From Kiritimatiellia bacterium (GTDB lineage Bacteria; Verrucomicrobiota; Kiritimatiellia; SLAD01): a DNA stretch of 12,602 nucleotides. Below are positions 1 through 7,510 of the stretch, in pieces. The translations under genes were made by a program, and so were the position numbers. Below the pieces are notes generated by a model. The model ran no database searches, was not told the DNA's origin, and was given only the letters and a program-made list of their open reading frames with translations. Every line of letters starts with the position of its first letter. Within the stretch, counting starts at the first letter, position 1. Where the stretch lies: contig SKXR01000122.1 in NCBI GenBank assembly GCA_007128275.1, forward strand, positions 1-12,602. Reading direction: 5' to 3'.

Positions 1-386
1 CGGTGACCCTTGCACTCGTGTACCCGTTGACGGCTCGCTACGGGGTCAGCGGTACGGCGCTGGCGGGTCTGGCCGGCGTGCTGGCCCTGGCGCCTTTGAT
101 GGTCTGGGCCACACGCATTACCGGCATGTCCGTCGCCGCTGCCGCCCGCGCCCTGCTGCCCGGCCTGATCCTCGCCGTCTGTGTCGTGCTCGGCATCTTT
201 TGCGCGCGCCTGCTACCCATTGCGCATCCGACGATCCTGCTCATCGCCATGGTGTTCATCGTTACACTCGTGGCCCTGCCCGTGGCGTGGGTCGTGTATC
301 GGGTGTACGATGCCGGCCCGTTTCGCCTGCTCAAGGAGGGTGTTGCCGCAGCCGACATCAACATGCCAAGCTGGACCGAATCATGA
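1..386 (+). CDS. Polysaccharide flippase (Wzx/PST-like), 3' fragment
   Basis: This is the C-terminal end of a membrane protein whose start lies before the window; the frame is open from the first base, so the GTG at position 3 is probably internal. About 127 residues are visible. They contain three hydrophobic segments (roughly residues 15-35, 47-69 and 74-99) and then a short polar tail. The YGVSGTALA stretch resembles the small-residue-rich helices at the C-terminus of MATE/PST polysaccharide transporters. Such proteins flip undecaprenyl-linked sugar units from the cytoplasmic to the periplasmic face of the inner membrane. Its stop overlaps the next gene's start (ATGA), so it is co-translated with a glycosyltransferase, which supports the assignment. 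A different multi-pass membrane protein, such as a polymerase, remains possible because only the end is seen. Confidence 0.72.
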   Translation, partial: VTLALVYPLTARYGVSGTALAGLAGVLALAPLMVWATRITGMSVAAAARALLPGLILAVCVVLGIFCARLLPIAHPTILLIAMVFIVTLVALPVAWVVYRVYDAGPFRLLKEGVAAADINMPSWTES

Positions 387-1618
387 AAGGAACCATTGCC
401 TATTGCGCGGCGCCGCGCGCCGGCGGGGTCTTCGCCCATTACCGCACGCTGCGCGAAGCGCTGACACCGCATGGCTGGACCATGTATGCCGTGAGCGTCG
501 GACAGGCCATCGCCCGGTTATGGCAGGACGACTTCGCCGATGACGGCTGTATCCGCATCGCCGACGACACAAACGATCCCGAAACCGCGGCGCGCGCGTT
601 GGTTGATTGGTGCGCCTCGAAAAACATCGACGTGCTCTTTCTCACGGCGCCGGACTACAGCTTGCCCGGCTGGAATGCGATCCGACATATACCCGCATCT
701 GTTCGCGTCATCTCACGCTCATACGATACAACGCCATTCAGTTATCGCGCCGTCGTGATTCATCCCGACCGGTTGTCCGCCGTGATCGCCACCAGTCAAC
801 GGCAATACGACGATCTGCTGAGCGGCGGGTATGTGGACACCGCGCGCCTTCACCTCATCCCGCATACCGTGCGCGCACTGTTTCTCACGGCGGGCCACCG
901 GCGTGCAGAGAACCGTCCCCCCACCCCCATCCGACTCGGATATGCCGGCCGTCTCAAGGACGCGCAAAAGGGCATTTTTCTGCTCCCCGAACTGGGCCAA
1001 CGTCTTTCAGCACGAGGCATCCCCTGGACGCTCGATGTGGTCGGCGAAGGCCCGGATGAACAGGCGTTGGCTGAACGATTCGCCCGGGCGGGCGTTCAGC
1101 CGTACGTCCGATTTCACGGTCGCCGGTCGCACAAGGATGTCGCCACGCATATGGCGCATTGGGACGTCTTTGTCATGCCCAGCCATCATGAAGGGTTCGG
1201 GATCGCCCTCATTGAAGCCATGGCGGCGGGCGCCGTGCCCGTCGCCCACCGAATCCGCGGTGTGACCGACTGGATCGTGGAGTCCGGGAAAACAGGGTGG
1301 ATCGTGGAACCGGGCGATCTGTCAGCCATGGTCGACTGCATCGGGCGCCTGTGCGAAGATGACAACCTGTTGAACACCTTGCGCACCTCCGCACAACAGG
1401 CTGTACGAGAACGATTCCACCCGGATACCATGGCGCAACAGTACGATGCCTTGTTGGCGGGCGTGTTGCGGGAGAAGCCCCGCGACGAACCCTTGCCTTG
1501 GACGACGTTCCGGCCTGTCCGCTTCCGCCGGTCCCGCATGAACCGGTTCATCCATGCGCTCGTGCCCCGCGCACTACGAGACCGTATCGGGCACTGGACA
1601 CACAGGATTTCATCATGA
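383..1618 (+). CDS. Glycosyltransferase family 4 (GT-B fold)
   Basis: A 411-residue protein of the usual length for a GT4 enzyme, which transfers a sugar from a nucleotide donor to a growing lipid-linked glycan in the cytoplasm. The start at 383 is chosen because it overlaps the upstream stop as ATGA and gives a typical N-terminus with a GGV motif near residues 13-15, the acceptor-side loop of GT-B enzymes. The C-terminal donor domain begins near residue 184 (LGYAGRLKDAQKG). It carries the EX7E motif as E270-GFGIALI-E278, followed by the usual AMAAGAVPV segment. The reading frame stays open upstream of 383, but that stretch overlaps the flippase and is not needed. The stop overlaps the following GT2 start as ATGA. 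The sugar and linkage cannot be read from sequence. Confidence 0.9.
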   Translation: MKGTIAYCAAPRAGGVFAHYRTLREALTPHGWTMYAVSVGQAIARLWQDDFADDGCIRIADDTNDPETAARALVDWCASKNIDVLFLTAPDYSLPGWNAIRHIPASVRVISRSYDTTPFSYRAVVIHPDRLSAVIATSQRQYDDLLSGGYVDTARLHLIPHTVRALFLTAGHRRAENRPPTPIRLGYAGRLKDAQKGIFLLPELGQRLSARGIPWTLDVVGEGPDEQALAERFARAGVQPYVRFHGRRSHKDVATHMAHWDVFVMPSHHEGFGIALIEAMAAGAVPVAHRIRGVTDWIVESGKTGWIVEPGDLSAMVDCIGRLCEDDNLLNTLRTSAQQAVRERFHPDTMAQQYDALLAGVLREKPRDEPLPWTTFRPVRFRRSRMNRFIHALVPRALRDRIGHWTHRISS

Positions 1619-2478
1619 CTCGTTACCTGCTCATGACCGCCGCGCGCAATGCGGAGCGCACGATCGAACGGACGATCGAAGCCGTGGTATCCCAGACGGT
1701 CCGGCCGCTGCGCTGGGTCATCGTCAGCGACGGGTCCACCGATCGTACGGACGACATCGTGCTAAACCACGCCGCGAAACACGACTGGATTCGTTTCATT
1801 CGCCGCGAAAAACCGGACGATGAACTGCGCCGTGTGGAACGCGCCGCGCCCGGCAAATCCGCCGCGTTGGCCGAGGCTTACGCGACGTGTACGGACCTGT
1901 CATTTGATTATGTGGCCAACCTTGACGCGGACATCACCTGCCCGCCGGAGTATTATGAACGGGTCATGGCCGTACTGGACGCCGACGAAGCCATTGGCAT
2001 CGCCGGCGGGGCGGTGCGCAACATCCTGCCCGACGGGAAACCCGCGCGGGGCGGCTTCTACAAACCGGACTTCGTGGCGGGCGCGGTACAGATGTTTCGG
2101 CGCGCCTGCTACGAGGAGATTGGCGGTTACAAACCGTACGGGCACGAGGACTGCGTGGCGGCGCTCGAAGCCAAAGCCCGTGACTGGAAGGTGAAGAATA
2201 TGCTGGATCTGGTGGTCGATCATCATCCGCCGCGCGAAGGATACGCCACGGATCTTCGATCAAAATTGCCGACCTGCTATTATCTTGGGAACATGCATTA
2301 CATCATGCGCGAACCATGGTGGCGCGAAATGCCGCGCTGCATCAAGCGATGCCTCGCCCGACCGTGGATCCTCGGCGGCTGCGCCATGGCGGCGGGCTAT
2401 GTCGCCGCCTGTTTGCGACGCGAAACGCGTATCCCCATTCCGAAGCGCTTACCCCGCAACGCATCGAACAGTGAATAG
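1615..2478 (+). CDS. Glycosyltransferase family 2 (GT-A fold)
   Basis: A 287-residue GT2-type enzyme. The N-terminal nucleotide-binding motif is VIVSDGSTDRTDD, with DGSTD at residues 39-43. A DAD metal-binding motif lies at residues 104-106 (NLDADITCPP), and a catalytic-base-type ED pair at E178-D179 (GHEDC). A hydrophobic stretch near residues 251-267, flanked by arginine and lysine, may be a single membrane anchor; the basic tail would then lie beside the membrane. The start at 1615 overlaps the preceding stop (ATGA), and the open frame upstream is only a shadow of the GT4 gene. It is the last gene before a 369-base repeat-rich gap, so it probably ends the first coupled group. Donor and acceptor are unknown. 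Confidence 0.9.
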   Translation: MTRYLLMTAARNAERTIERTIEAVVSQTVRPLRWVIVSDGSTDRTDDIVLNHAAKHDWIRFIRREKPDDELRRVERAAPGKSAALAEAYATCTDLSFDYVANLDADITCPPEYYERVMAVLDADEAIGIAGGAVRNILPDGKPARGGFYKPDFVAGAVQMFRRACYEEIGGYKPYGHEDCVAALEAKARDWKVKNMLDLVVDHHPPREGYATDLRSKLPTCYYLGNMHYIMREPWWREMPRCIKRCLARPWILGGCAMAAGYVAACLRRETRIPIPKRLPRNASNSE

Positions 2479-2500
2479 AAGCTATCCTACAGTCATACTG

Positions 2501-2581
2501 CGGCTCGGCAGGAGCCTCGCCCTCCAGAAGACTCTGGGGGGAGTTCCCGGGCAAATGGAGGGCGAGACTCCTGTCGAGCCG
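2501..2581. repeat. Long inverted repeat, 25-base arms (family B1)
   Basis: The left arm at 2501-2525 (starts CGGCTCGGCAGGAG) and the right arm at 2557-2581 (ends GTCGAGCCG) are reverse complements at 23 of 25 positions, separated by a 31-base GC-rich loop. One of the two differences would still pair as G-U in RNA, so the transcript can form a long stable stem just after the GT2 stop. It has no T-tract. Similar GGAGGGCGAG palindromes are scattered through some planctomycete and verrucomicrobial-type genomes, and this looks like one copy of such an interspersed family rather than a gene-specific terminator. Confidence 0.85.
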
Positions 2582-2620
2582 GGCATTCGAATAGTTTTCG
2601 GTACCGAATAAAGTCATTTC

Positions 2621-2687
2621 GGGCGGAGTCCCGCCCCGCAGGTGCGGGGGGGGACGAAGCTTGCCCCGCGTGTCAGCGGGGTCGAGC
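2621..2687. repeat. Cluster of three GC hairpins (family B2)
   Basis: Three short hairpins follow one another. GGGCGG-AGTC-CCGCCC lies at 2621-2636. CCCCGC-AGGT-GCGGGG lies at 2634-2649. CCCCGC-GTGTCA-GCGGGG lies at 2664-2681 and is extended by an outer GCT/AGC pair at 2659-2661 and 2685-2687. The first two share bases and could be alternative structures. The pattern recalls the GGCGGAGTCCCGCC-type palindromes found dispersed in some GC-rich environmental genomes. Confidence 0.75.
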
Positions 2688-2722
2688 AATCTCCATACGC
2701 GCCCCGCGGTCCGTTCGGAAAA

Positions 2723-2797
2723 GGTGACACAGGCATCCTGCCTGTGATTGACTCTCCCATACGGGCGGGGCAACACAGGCGAGACGCCTGTGCCACC
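2723..2797. repeat. Paired CACAGGC hairpins (family B3)
   Basis: Two perfect 7-base stems with 5-base loops, CACAGGC-ATCCT-GCCTGTG at 2728-2746 and CACAGGC-GAGAC-GCCTGTG at 2774-2792. The two hairpins are also mutual reverse complements at 20 of 24 positions when flanks are included (2723-2746 against 2774-2797). The whole element is therefore a nested palindrome able to fold as two small hairpins or one long one. This architecture of paired small palindromes in inverted orientation resembles REP/BIME-type elements. Confidence 0.85.
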
Positions 2798-2847
2798 CTG
2801 ATTGCCACTCACACACTCGTTCTGCAACAGTCTCCCGGATCCACGCC

Positions 2848-3615
2848 ATGAACTCGTTATACCGCCTCCTCCTACGCCTGCGACCCGCATTGATTGCCTC
2901 GTTCCTGAAGCGCATGCTGTGCATCCGCCGGCGCGTGGTCGAAACGCCGACAGGCCGGTTCTACATTGATCCGGCGTCGAACTTCGGCTACGCGCTCCTG
3001 TCCGAAAAGGCGTACGAACCCGAACTCGCGCACGCCGTGAAGACCCTGTTGAGGGAAGGCGATGTCTTCCTCGATCTGGGCGCAAACGAAGGGTACTTTT
3101 CCGTATTGGCGGCTGCGCACGTCGGCAAGAGCGGCATCGTCCTGTCCGTCGAACCGCAAAGCCGCCTGCAACCGGTCATCTTCCGCAATCTTTCCGAGAA
3201 CAAAGCGTCACAGGTCCGCGTCTTTCAGTGTGCTGTATCCGATTCCAACGGGTTTGCTGAACTTTCGCTCCCGCCCGACATGAACACCGGACACGGCGCC
3301 TTGTTCCAAAAGACGCGCTACCGGAACCCAACGGAGATCGTGCCGCAATATACCTTGAGTAACTTTCTCGGCTTGCTCAATATACCCCGCCTCACCCTGA
3401 TGAAGATCGATATTGAAGGATTCGAATACGAGGCGATCCTCGGCTCGCGCGACGTTTTCGAGCGCGGATGGATCACGCATATCGCCTTGGAATTGCATCC
3501 CAGCCTGCTGAAACGCCGGGGGAAAAACGAACAGGACATTCTCGATTTCCTGACCGACTGCGGATACGAGCGCGATGGAAACTTCGTCAATCTCGTCTTG
3601 TCTCGAAAGGTATAG
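2848..3615 (+). CDS. FkbM-family methyltransferase
   Basis: A 255-residue SAM-dependent methyltransferase of the FkbM family, which O-methylates hydroxyl groups on natural products and polysaccharides. SAM motif I is D76-LGANEGYF, followed by an acidic loop ending SVEP (E102). The family hallmark KIDIEGFE starts at K186 and includes D188 and E190. The N-terminal 60 residues carry the usual family lead-in. The ATG at 2848 follows the repeat-filled gap with no clear Shine-Dalgarno sequence, and no better start was seen. A second FkbM gene follows one base after its stop, so the pair probably methylate two positions or two sugars of the same unit. The target sugar cannot be deduced. Confidence 0.9.
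   Translation: MNSLYRLLLRLRPALIASFLKRMLCIRRRVVETPTGRFYIDPASNFGYALLSEKAYEPELAHAVKTLLREGDVFLDLGANEGYFSVLAAAHVGKSGIVLSVEPQSRLQPVIFRNLSENKASQVRVFQCAVSDSNGFAELSLPPDMNTGHGALFQKTRYRNPTEIVPQYTLSNFLGLLNIPRLTLMKIDIEGFEYEAILGSRDVFERGWITHIALELHPSLLKRRGKNEQDILDFLTDCGYERDGNFVNLVLSRKV
3605..3610 (+). promoter_or_regulatory. Ribosome binding site for second FkbM gene
   Basis: GAAAGG lies six bases before the ATG at 3617, inside the last codons of the preceding gene. It decides for 3617 over the longer in-frame start at 3575, which would overlap the first FkbM gene by 41 bases. Confidence 0.6.
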
Positions 3616-3616
3616 T

Positions 3617-4471
3617 ATGGCCTCGCTCTACACAGTCATCGGACGGCTTTGGTGGCGCCTGCCCGAAGGCGTGCGGGTGCGCCTGCATCGACTTGCCCTC
3701 ACCGCTCGCCTGAAACGCGCCTTCAGCCGCCTTTCCGGCTACGTCGATGCCGCCGGTAAATACGGCCCGCTCCGCGGCCCGCGCATCTGGCGGCGCATTC
3801 AGGGGGCCGCGGAGGAGGCACCGTATCCGGTTCCCGGCTCACGGCATCGCGTAACCATACGTCCCGGCACCGAGGACGCCGACGTCTTCCGTTCCGTTTT
3901 TCTGCGCGATGAGTGCCGCGTACCGGCAAGTCCGGCCCGCCCCCCGCGCGTCATTGTGGACGGCGGCGCGTATGTGGGATACAGCACGGCGTATTACGCG
4001 CTCGCCTATCCGGAAGCGCGCATCATCGCGGTTGAACCCGAACCGAACAACCTGGCGCAGTTGCGTGCAAACACCAAAGACCTGCCCAACGTCACCGTCG
4101 TGCACGGCGCGATCTGGCATCGACGCGAACGGCTTCACATCGAAAATCCCGGGGCGGCGTCCTATTCGTTCCGCATGACCCCGGACACGGCCGGCGCCGA
4201 GTTCGTACAGGCCTTCACGATCCCTGACCTGATGGCATTGGCGGAAACCGATTTCATTGATATCCTCAAGCTCGACATTGAGGGCGCCGAACGCGAAGTG
4301 TTTCAGCATGCTGGACCATGGATCCGGCAAACAGGCATACTTTGCGTAGAAGTGCATGACCGGTACAAGCCGGGCTGCTCGGCGGCGCTTCTCGACGCGA
4401 TCAAGACCGGCTCATTTCGGCTTGTGGTGGAACACGGCGAGAAACTCGTGGCCCAACAAACAGCAACGTGA
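3617..4471 (+). CDS. FkbM-family methyltransferase, second copy
   Basis: A 284-residue SAM-dependent methyltransferase. Motif I reads VIVDGGAYVGYST (D115 in the acidic strand end), with the second acidic loop AVEPEP (E140) and the FkbM hallmark KLDIEGAE starting at K218. About 110 residues precede motif I, longer than in the neighbour, and are rich in arginine; they may contribute to substrate binding. The start at 3617 follows a GAAAGG site and lies one base after the upstream stop. The sequence differs widely from the first FkbM protein outside the motifs, so this is not a recent duplication. Its stop overlaps the next gene (TGATG), placing it in the same coupled group. Confidence 0.9.
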   Translation: MASLYTVIGRLWWRLPEGVRVRLHRLALTARLKRAFSRLSGYVDAAGKYGPLRGPRIWRRIQGAAEEAPYPVPGSRHRVTIRPGTEDADVFRSVFLRDECRVPASPARPPRVIVDGGAYVGYSTAYYALAYPEARIIAVEPEPNNLAQLRANTKDLPNVTVVHGAIWHRRERLHIENPGAASYSFRMTPDTAGAEFVQAFTIPDLMALAETDFIDILKLDIEGAEREVFQHAGPWIRQTGILCVEVHDRYKPGCSAALLDAIKTGSFRLVVEHGEKLVAQQTAT

Positions 4472-5511
4472 TGGCGGAACAATCTCATAGCCACAGAAAC
4501 GACGAGGGCCGCCCCGGCTGGGTCAGCGTCATCGTGCCGACATACAACCGGGCGAGGATGATCGTGGATGCGCTGGACAGCGTGCGCGTGCAGACGTATC
4601 GGCCGATCGAATTGCTCATCGTGGACGACGGATCCACAGACGATACGCCGGACGTCATTCGGCGTTACGCCGAAGCGCACACCCATCCCGATTCGTTGAT
4701 AATCCGGTACCTGCACCAGGACAATCAGGGCACTACGGCGGCGCGCAACCATGGCCTGCACGAAGCGTGCGGCGAGTTCATCCAGCACCTTGATTCAGAC
4801 GACCGGCTCCTCCCGGACAAACTGAAGAAGCAGGTGCGCATACTCAAGGATGATCCGTCCATCGATTATGTGTACGGCCGAGCGCAATACATGGACGAAT
4901 CCGGACACATCATGAAAGAGGTCGGCCGCCCCATCGAACGGGACGAGACATGGACGCATGTGGCCGTCTATCACTGGCAAACGTGCGCGCCCCTGTATCG
5001 ACGGCGCATACTGGACGCCATCGGCTCCGCCGACGAACGGGTGCGCTGCGCGGAGGACCTGATCAACCCGGCCCGCCTCAAAGTGCGCGGCTTTCGTGAA
5101 CACTTCATGCCCGAACCGGTATGCGTGTGGCAAGTGCACAGCGGCCCGCGCAACGTCGAATCGAGTCTGTCCAGCGCCATGACCTCGGAAATCGTCGCGG
5201 ACGACATTCTGACCAATCTTCGCGCGCAGAACATCCGCTGTGTGAAGACGGAGAACACCCTGGCCCGCTATTACGCGCGGGCGGGCTTGATCATGGCGCG
5301 CGAAAACGATAAGACGGGCGCGCGCCGCTGTCTGCGAAAGGCGACGGACACGGCTCACGGCACATTCAAGGGACTCGTCTGGATCGGGCGCATGGCCGAA
5401 CGCGTCCTGCCCGCCGCGTTCCTGTGCCGTATCACGCACGCGATCTGGTGGCGCGCCCGGCAGAGGGCCATTCTAAATCAAGCCATGAGACCCGGCTACC
5501 GGAAAGAGTAA
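4471..5511 (+). CDS. Glycosyltransferase family 2
   Basis: A 346-residue GT2 enzyme with the full GT-A signature: SVIVPTYNRA near residues 19-28, VDDGSTDDT with D52-D53, the metal-binding DSDD at 108-111, and an ED pair at E195-D196. The roughly 130-residue C-terminal extension is helical-looking and rich in Arg and Ala (ARYYARAGLIMARENDK). The ATG at 4471 overlaps the upstream stop as TGATG; a GTG directly before it (4468) is an equally possible start and would add one residue. The protein is a full-length paralogue of the GT2 at 9961-10947. Its stop codon TAA is the TAA of a family-A left arm (TAACCGCAAAGG), which ends this group of three genes. Donor sugar unknown. Confidence 0.92.
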   Translation: MAEQSHSHRNDEGRPGWVSVIVPTYNRARMIVDALDSVRVQTYRPIELLIVDDGSTDDTPDVIRRYAEAHTHPDSLIIRYLHQDNQGTTAARNHGLHEACGEFIQHLDSDDRLLPDKLKKQVRILKDDPSIDYVYGRAQYMDESGHIMKEVGRPIERDETWTHVAVYHWQTCAPLYRRRILDAIGSADERVRCAEDLINPARLKVRGFREHFMPEPVCVWQVHSGPRNVESSLSSAMTSEIVADDILTNLRAQNIRCVKTENTLARYYARAGLIMARENDKTGARRCLRKATDTAHGTFKGLVWIGRMAERVLPAAFLCRITHAIWWRARQRAILNQAMRPGYRKE

Positions 5512-5638
5512 CCGCAAAGGACGCCAAGCGCGCAAAGATAAGGCAACGCAAGAGTGAAGCAGCTAGAAAAGAAGCCTGGAAGATATATGCAACAACATCC
5601 CGAATATTCCTTCGCGTTCTTGGCGCTCTTTGCGGTTC
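5509..5638. repeat. Family-A inverted repeat element A1
   Basis: The left arm (5509-5543, TAACCGCAAAGGACGCCAAG...) and right arm (5607-5638, ...GGCGCTCTTTGCGGTT) are imperfect reverse complements; the outer 19 bases match at 17 positions. A 63-base A-rich spacer separates them. The element fills the whole gap between the GT2 and the next GT4: the left arm supplies the upstream TAA stop and the right arm ends five bases before the downstream ATG. As RNA it would form a long hairpin between two coupled gene groups. Each arm consists of 9-base repeats. Confidence 0.85.
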
Positions 5639-5642
5639 ATCC

Positions 5643-6857
5643 ATGAATAAGCAAGCGAAATCGGACAAGCCCCTCATCGGCATCGCGCACCCGCGCCTCT
5701 ATCGCGGCGGATCGGAATGCGCCCTGATGTGGGCGATGGACGCGCTCGTGAAAGAGTATCGTGTGCACCTCATCACGACCGGAGACCCCGATCTCCAGTC
5801 GCTGAACGCCCTGTACGGCACGTCCGTGCCGGCCAACGCCGTCACGGTCATACGGGTTCCCCTGCCTCGCTTGCTCGCGTGTACGCATAAGGCCGCCGCG
5901 CTGCGCGGACATTGGCATCAACGATACTGCCGACGCATCGCCGACCGATACGATGTATTGTTCAGCGCCTACAACCTCTGTGATTTCGGGCGGCCGGCCA
6001 TTCAGCGTATCGCCGACTTTTCCTGGGCCCCTGACGTACGCGCAGCCGCTGATCCCGCGTCGACGGGAAGCCGTGGCTTCCACCAAACCAATTTTCTGAA
6101 TCGTCTCTATCTGGGCGCGTGCCGAATGGTTTCGCCACCGTCTGGTCGCAACCTGTTCACGAATGACCTGCTCATCGCCAACTCGCAATGGACGGCGTCT
6201 ATACTGAAAGAGAACTATGGGGTTCGCAATGTGCGGGTCATATATCCCCCTGTTCCGGGCGACTTCCCGGATGTTCCGTGGGAAGAACGCGCGCCCGACT
6301 TCGTCTGCCTCGGTCGCCTCTCGCGTGAAAAGCGCATTGAGACCATCATCGACATCCTCAAACGCGTTCGCGCGATGGGGCACACCCCTAAACTGCATAT
6401 CATCGGCGGGACGGACGGTTCCTCGTACGCGCGTGGCGTGATGGAAACGGCGCAGACCGAGGGCGATTGGATCGTATGGCACGGCGAACAGCAGGGCGAA
6501 GAGAAACGTCGCCTGCTTGCAAAATGCCGGTACGGCATTCATGCCTGTCCATTCGAAGGATTCGGCATTGCGGTCGCGGAAATGGTGCGGGCGGGATGCG
6601 TCCCCTTCGTGCCCGCCACCGGCGGCGCAGCAGAAATCGTCGGCCACGACGCGGCCCTGTGCTGGCGCTCACCGGACGAGGCCGCCGGGACAATCGATGG
6701 CATGCTGCGCGCTGAGTCCGCACAAACCGCCGCATGCCATGCGTTGCGGCAACAGGCCACACTCTTCAGTACCGCCTCGTATCAGGTCGCCATTTGTGCT
6801 ACGGTCCATACCATGATCGCATCACCGCGGCACACCGAGGCGAAGCAACAACCATGA
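5643..6857 (+). CDS. Glycosyltransferase family 4 (GT-B fold)
   Basis: A 404-residue GT4-type enzyme. The N-terminal acceptor domain begins with IGIAHPRLYRGGSE (G22-G23 loop). The donor domain shows CLGRLSREKRIE from about residue 223, with R and K positioned as in retaining GT-B enzymes that bind the nucleotide-sugar phosphates. The EX7E motif is E305-GFGIAVA-E313, followed by MVRAGCVPFVPATGG. The frame is open far upstream, but that part translates the family-A repeat (VTAKDAKRAKI and FLRVLGALCG), so the ATG at 5643 is the sensible start. No Shine-Dalgarno sequence is visible; the ATG is five bases from the repeat arm. The stop overlaps the next gene as ATGA. Confidence 0.9.
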   Translation: MNKQAKSDKPLIGIAHPRLYRGGSECALMWAMDALVKEYRVHLITTGDPDLQSLNALYGTSVPANAVTVIRVPLPRLLACTHKAAALRGHWHQRYCRRIADRYDVLFSAYNLCDFGRPAIQRIADFSWAPDVRAAADPASTGSRGFHQTNFLNRLYLGACRMVSPPSGRNLFTNDLLIANSQWTASILKENYGVRNVRVIYPPVPGDFPDVPWEERAPDFVCLGRLSREKRIETIIDILKRVRAMGHTPKLHIIGGTDGSSYARGVMETAQTEGDWIVWHGEQQGEEKRRLLAKCRYGIHACPFEGFGIAVAEMVRAGCVPFVPATGGAAEIVGHDAALCWRSPDEAAGTIDGMLRAESAQTAACHALRQQATLFSTASYQVAICATVHTMIASPRHTEAKQQP

Positions 6858-7507
6858 AGACAATAACCAAGAAGATCATTGGACTGCGCGCGATGTATGC
6901 CCCTTTGCGGGTGTATAAACTGCTCCTGCACAAATCATCGTATCTCCACGCAACCGGGTGGAGCCGCAGCCTGCGCGAGCGCAAACCCGTCGACGCCGCG
7001 GGAAAGCCGTTGCCCTGGATGAACTACGCGGTCATTGCCCTGCTCAAAGATCGCCTGAAGAAGGATATGCGCGTGTTCGAATACGGGTGCGGTCATTCAA
7101 CCTTGTTCTATGCGGATCGGGCGGAGTCGGTCACCGCGGTGGAATACGACGAGAAATGGTTGGCACGCATCAAGGATATCGCCCCGGGCAATATACGGCT
7201 GATCTATCAAGCCGACGACGTGGATGGCGCGTATTGCCGCTCCATCCATACGACGAACGAGCAGTACGACGTCGTCATCGTAGACGGCCGGGATCGCGTC
7301 AACTGCGTTAAGCAGGCGCTGGACGCCCTGACCCCGAACGGCGTCCTCCTACTAGACGATGCGCAGCGCGAGGCTTATGCCGAAGCATTGCGCCATGCCG
7401 AATCACGCGGTTTCCGCCCGCTCGCGTTGGAAGGCCTAAAACCGACCGGCACAGACCTCGAACGAACCACCCTCCTGTACCGGCCGGACAACTGTTTCAA
7501 CATCTGA
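6854..7507 (+). CDS. Class I SAM-dependent methyltransferase
   Basis: A 217-residue protein with a Rossmann-type methyltransferase core. Motif I is FEYGCGHST (E76 to G80), the ribose-binding acidic segment is VEYDEKW (E97), and VIVDGRDR places D144 at strand 4, followed by NGVLLLDD. It lacks the KIDIEGFE hallmark of FkbM enzymes, so it belongs to another methyltransferase subfamily seen in glycan clusters. The N-terminal 65 residues are basic and probably recognise the substrate or an adjacent enzyme. The start at 6854 overlaps the upstream stop as ATGA. It may methylate a sugar or an acidic group in the same repeat unit. The exact substrate and methylated atom are unknown. Confidence 0.82.
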   Translation: MKTITKKIIGLRAMYAPLRVYKLLLHKSSYLHATGWSRSLRERKPVDAAGKPLPWMNYAVIALLKDRLKKDMRVFEYGCGHSTLFYADRAESVTAVEYDEKWLARIKDIAPGNIRLIYQADDVDGAYCRSIHTTNEQYDVVIVDGRDRVNCVKQALDALTPNGVLLLDDAQREAYAEALRHAESRGFRPLALEGLKPTGTDLERTTLLYRPDNCFNI

Positions 7508-7510
7508 CCC

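Larger units (their letters stand above)
2479..2847. other. Repeat-filled intergenic gap, no gene
   Basis: This 369-base gap contains no credible gene. Short ORFs on both strands translate repeat sequence and lack any recognisable domain. It holds three unlike palindrome groups in a row, listed separately at 2501-2581, 2621-2687 and 2723-2797. Two G homopolymers (2536-2541 and 2646-2653) are present. I found no convincing -35/-10 pair and no T-tract after the hairpins, so neither a promoter nor a classical Rho-independent terminator can be claimed, although the hairpins could attenuate or stabilise the transcript. No clear Shine-Dalgarno sequence precedes the ATG at 2848. Confidence 0.75.

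Noticed and set aside
200..382. Extended N-terminus for the first GT4
   Set aside because: It would overlap the flippase by about 180 bases and has off-frame composition. The ATGA junction at 383 gives a normal GT4 N-terminus.
2501..2581. Rho-independent terminator after the GT2 at 1615-2478
   Set aside because: The stem is strong but the loop is 31 bases and no T-tract follows the right arm, so it is better described as an interspersed inverted repeat.
2748..2785. Possible promoter with TTGACT as -35
   Set aside because: No acceptable -10 hexamer occurs at 16-18 bases downstream in this GC-rich repeat.
2342..3085. 247-residue minus-strand frame crossing the repeat gap
   Set aside because: It spans the end of one gene, the palindrome cluster and the start of another. 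Its peptides (for example LLEGEAPAEP) are translations of the repeats.
5424..5642. N-terminal extension of the GT4 at 5643 back to 5424
   Set aside because: The extension overlaps the previous GT2 and then translates the repeat A1 (VTAKDAKRAKI, FLRVLGALCG). Homologous GT4 proteins begin near the IGIAHPR segment.
5637..6647. 336-residue open frame on the minus strand
   Set aside because: It lies wholly antisense to the GT4 at 5643-6857, shows no recognisable motifs, and is the kind of long shadow frame expected in GC-rich coding DNA.
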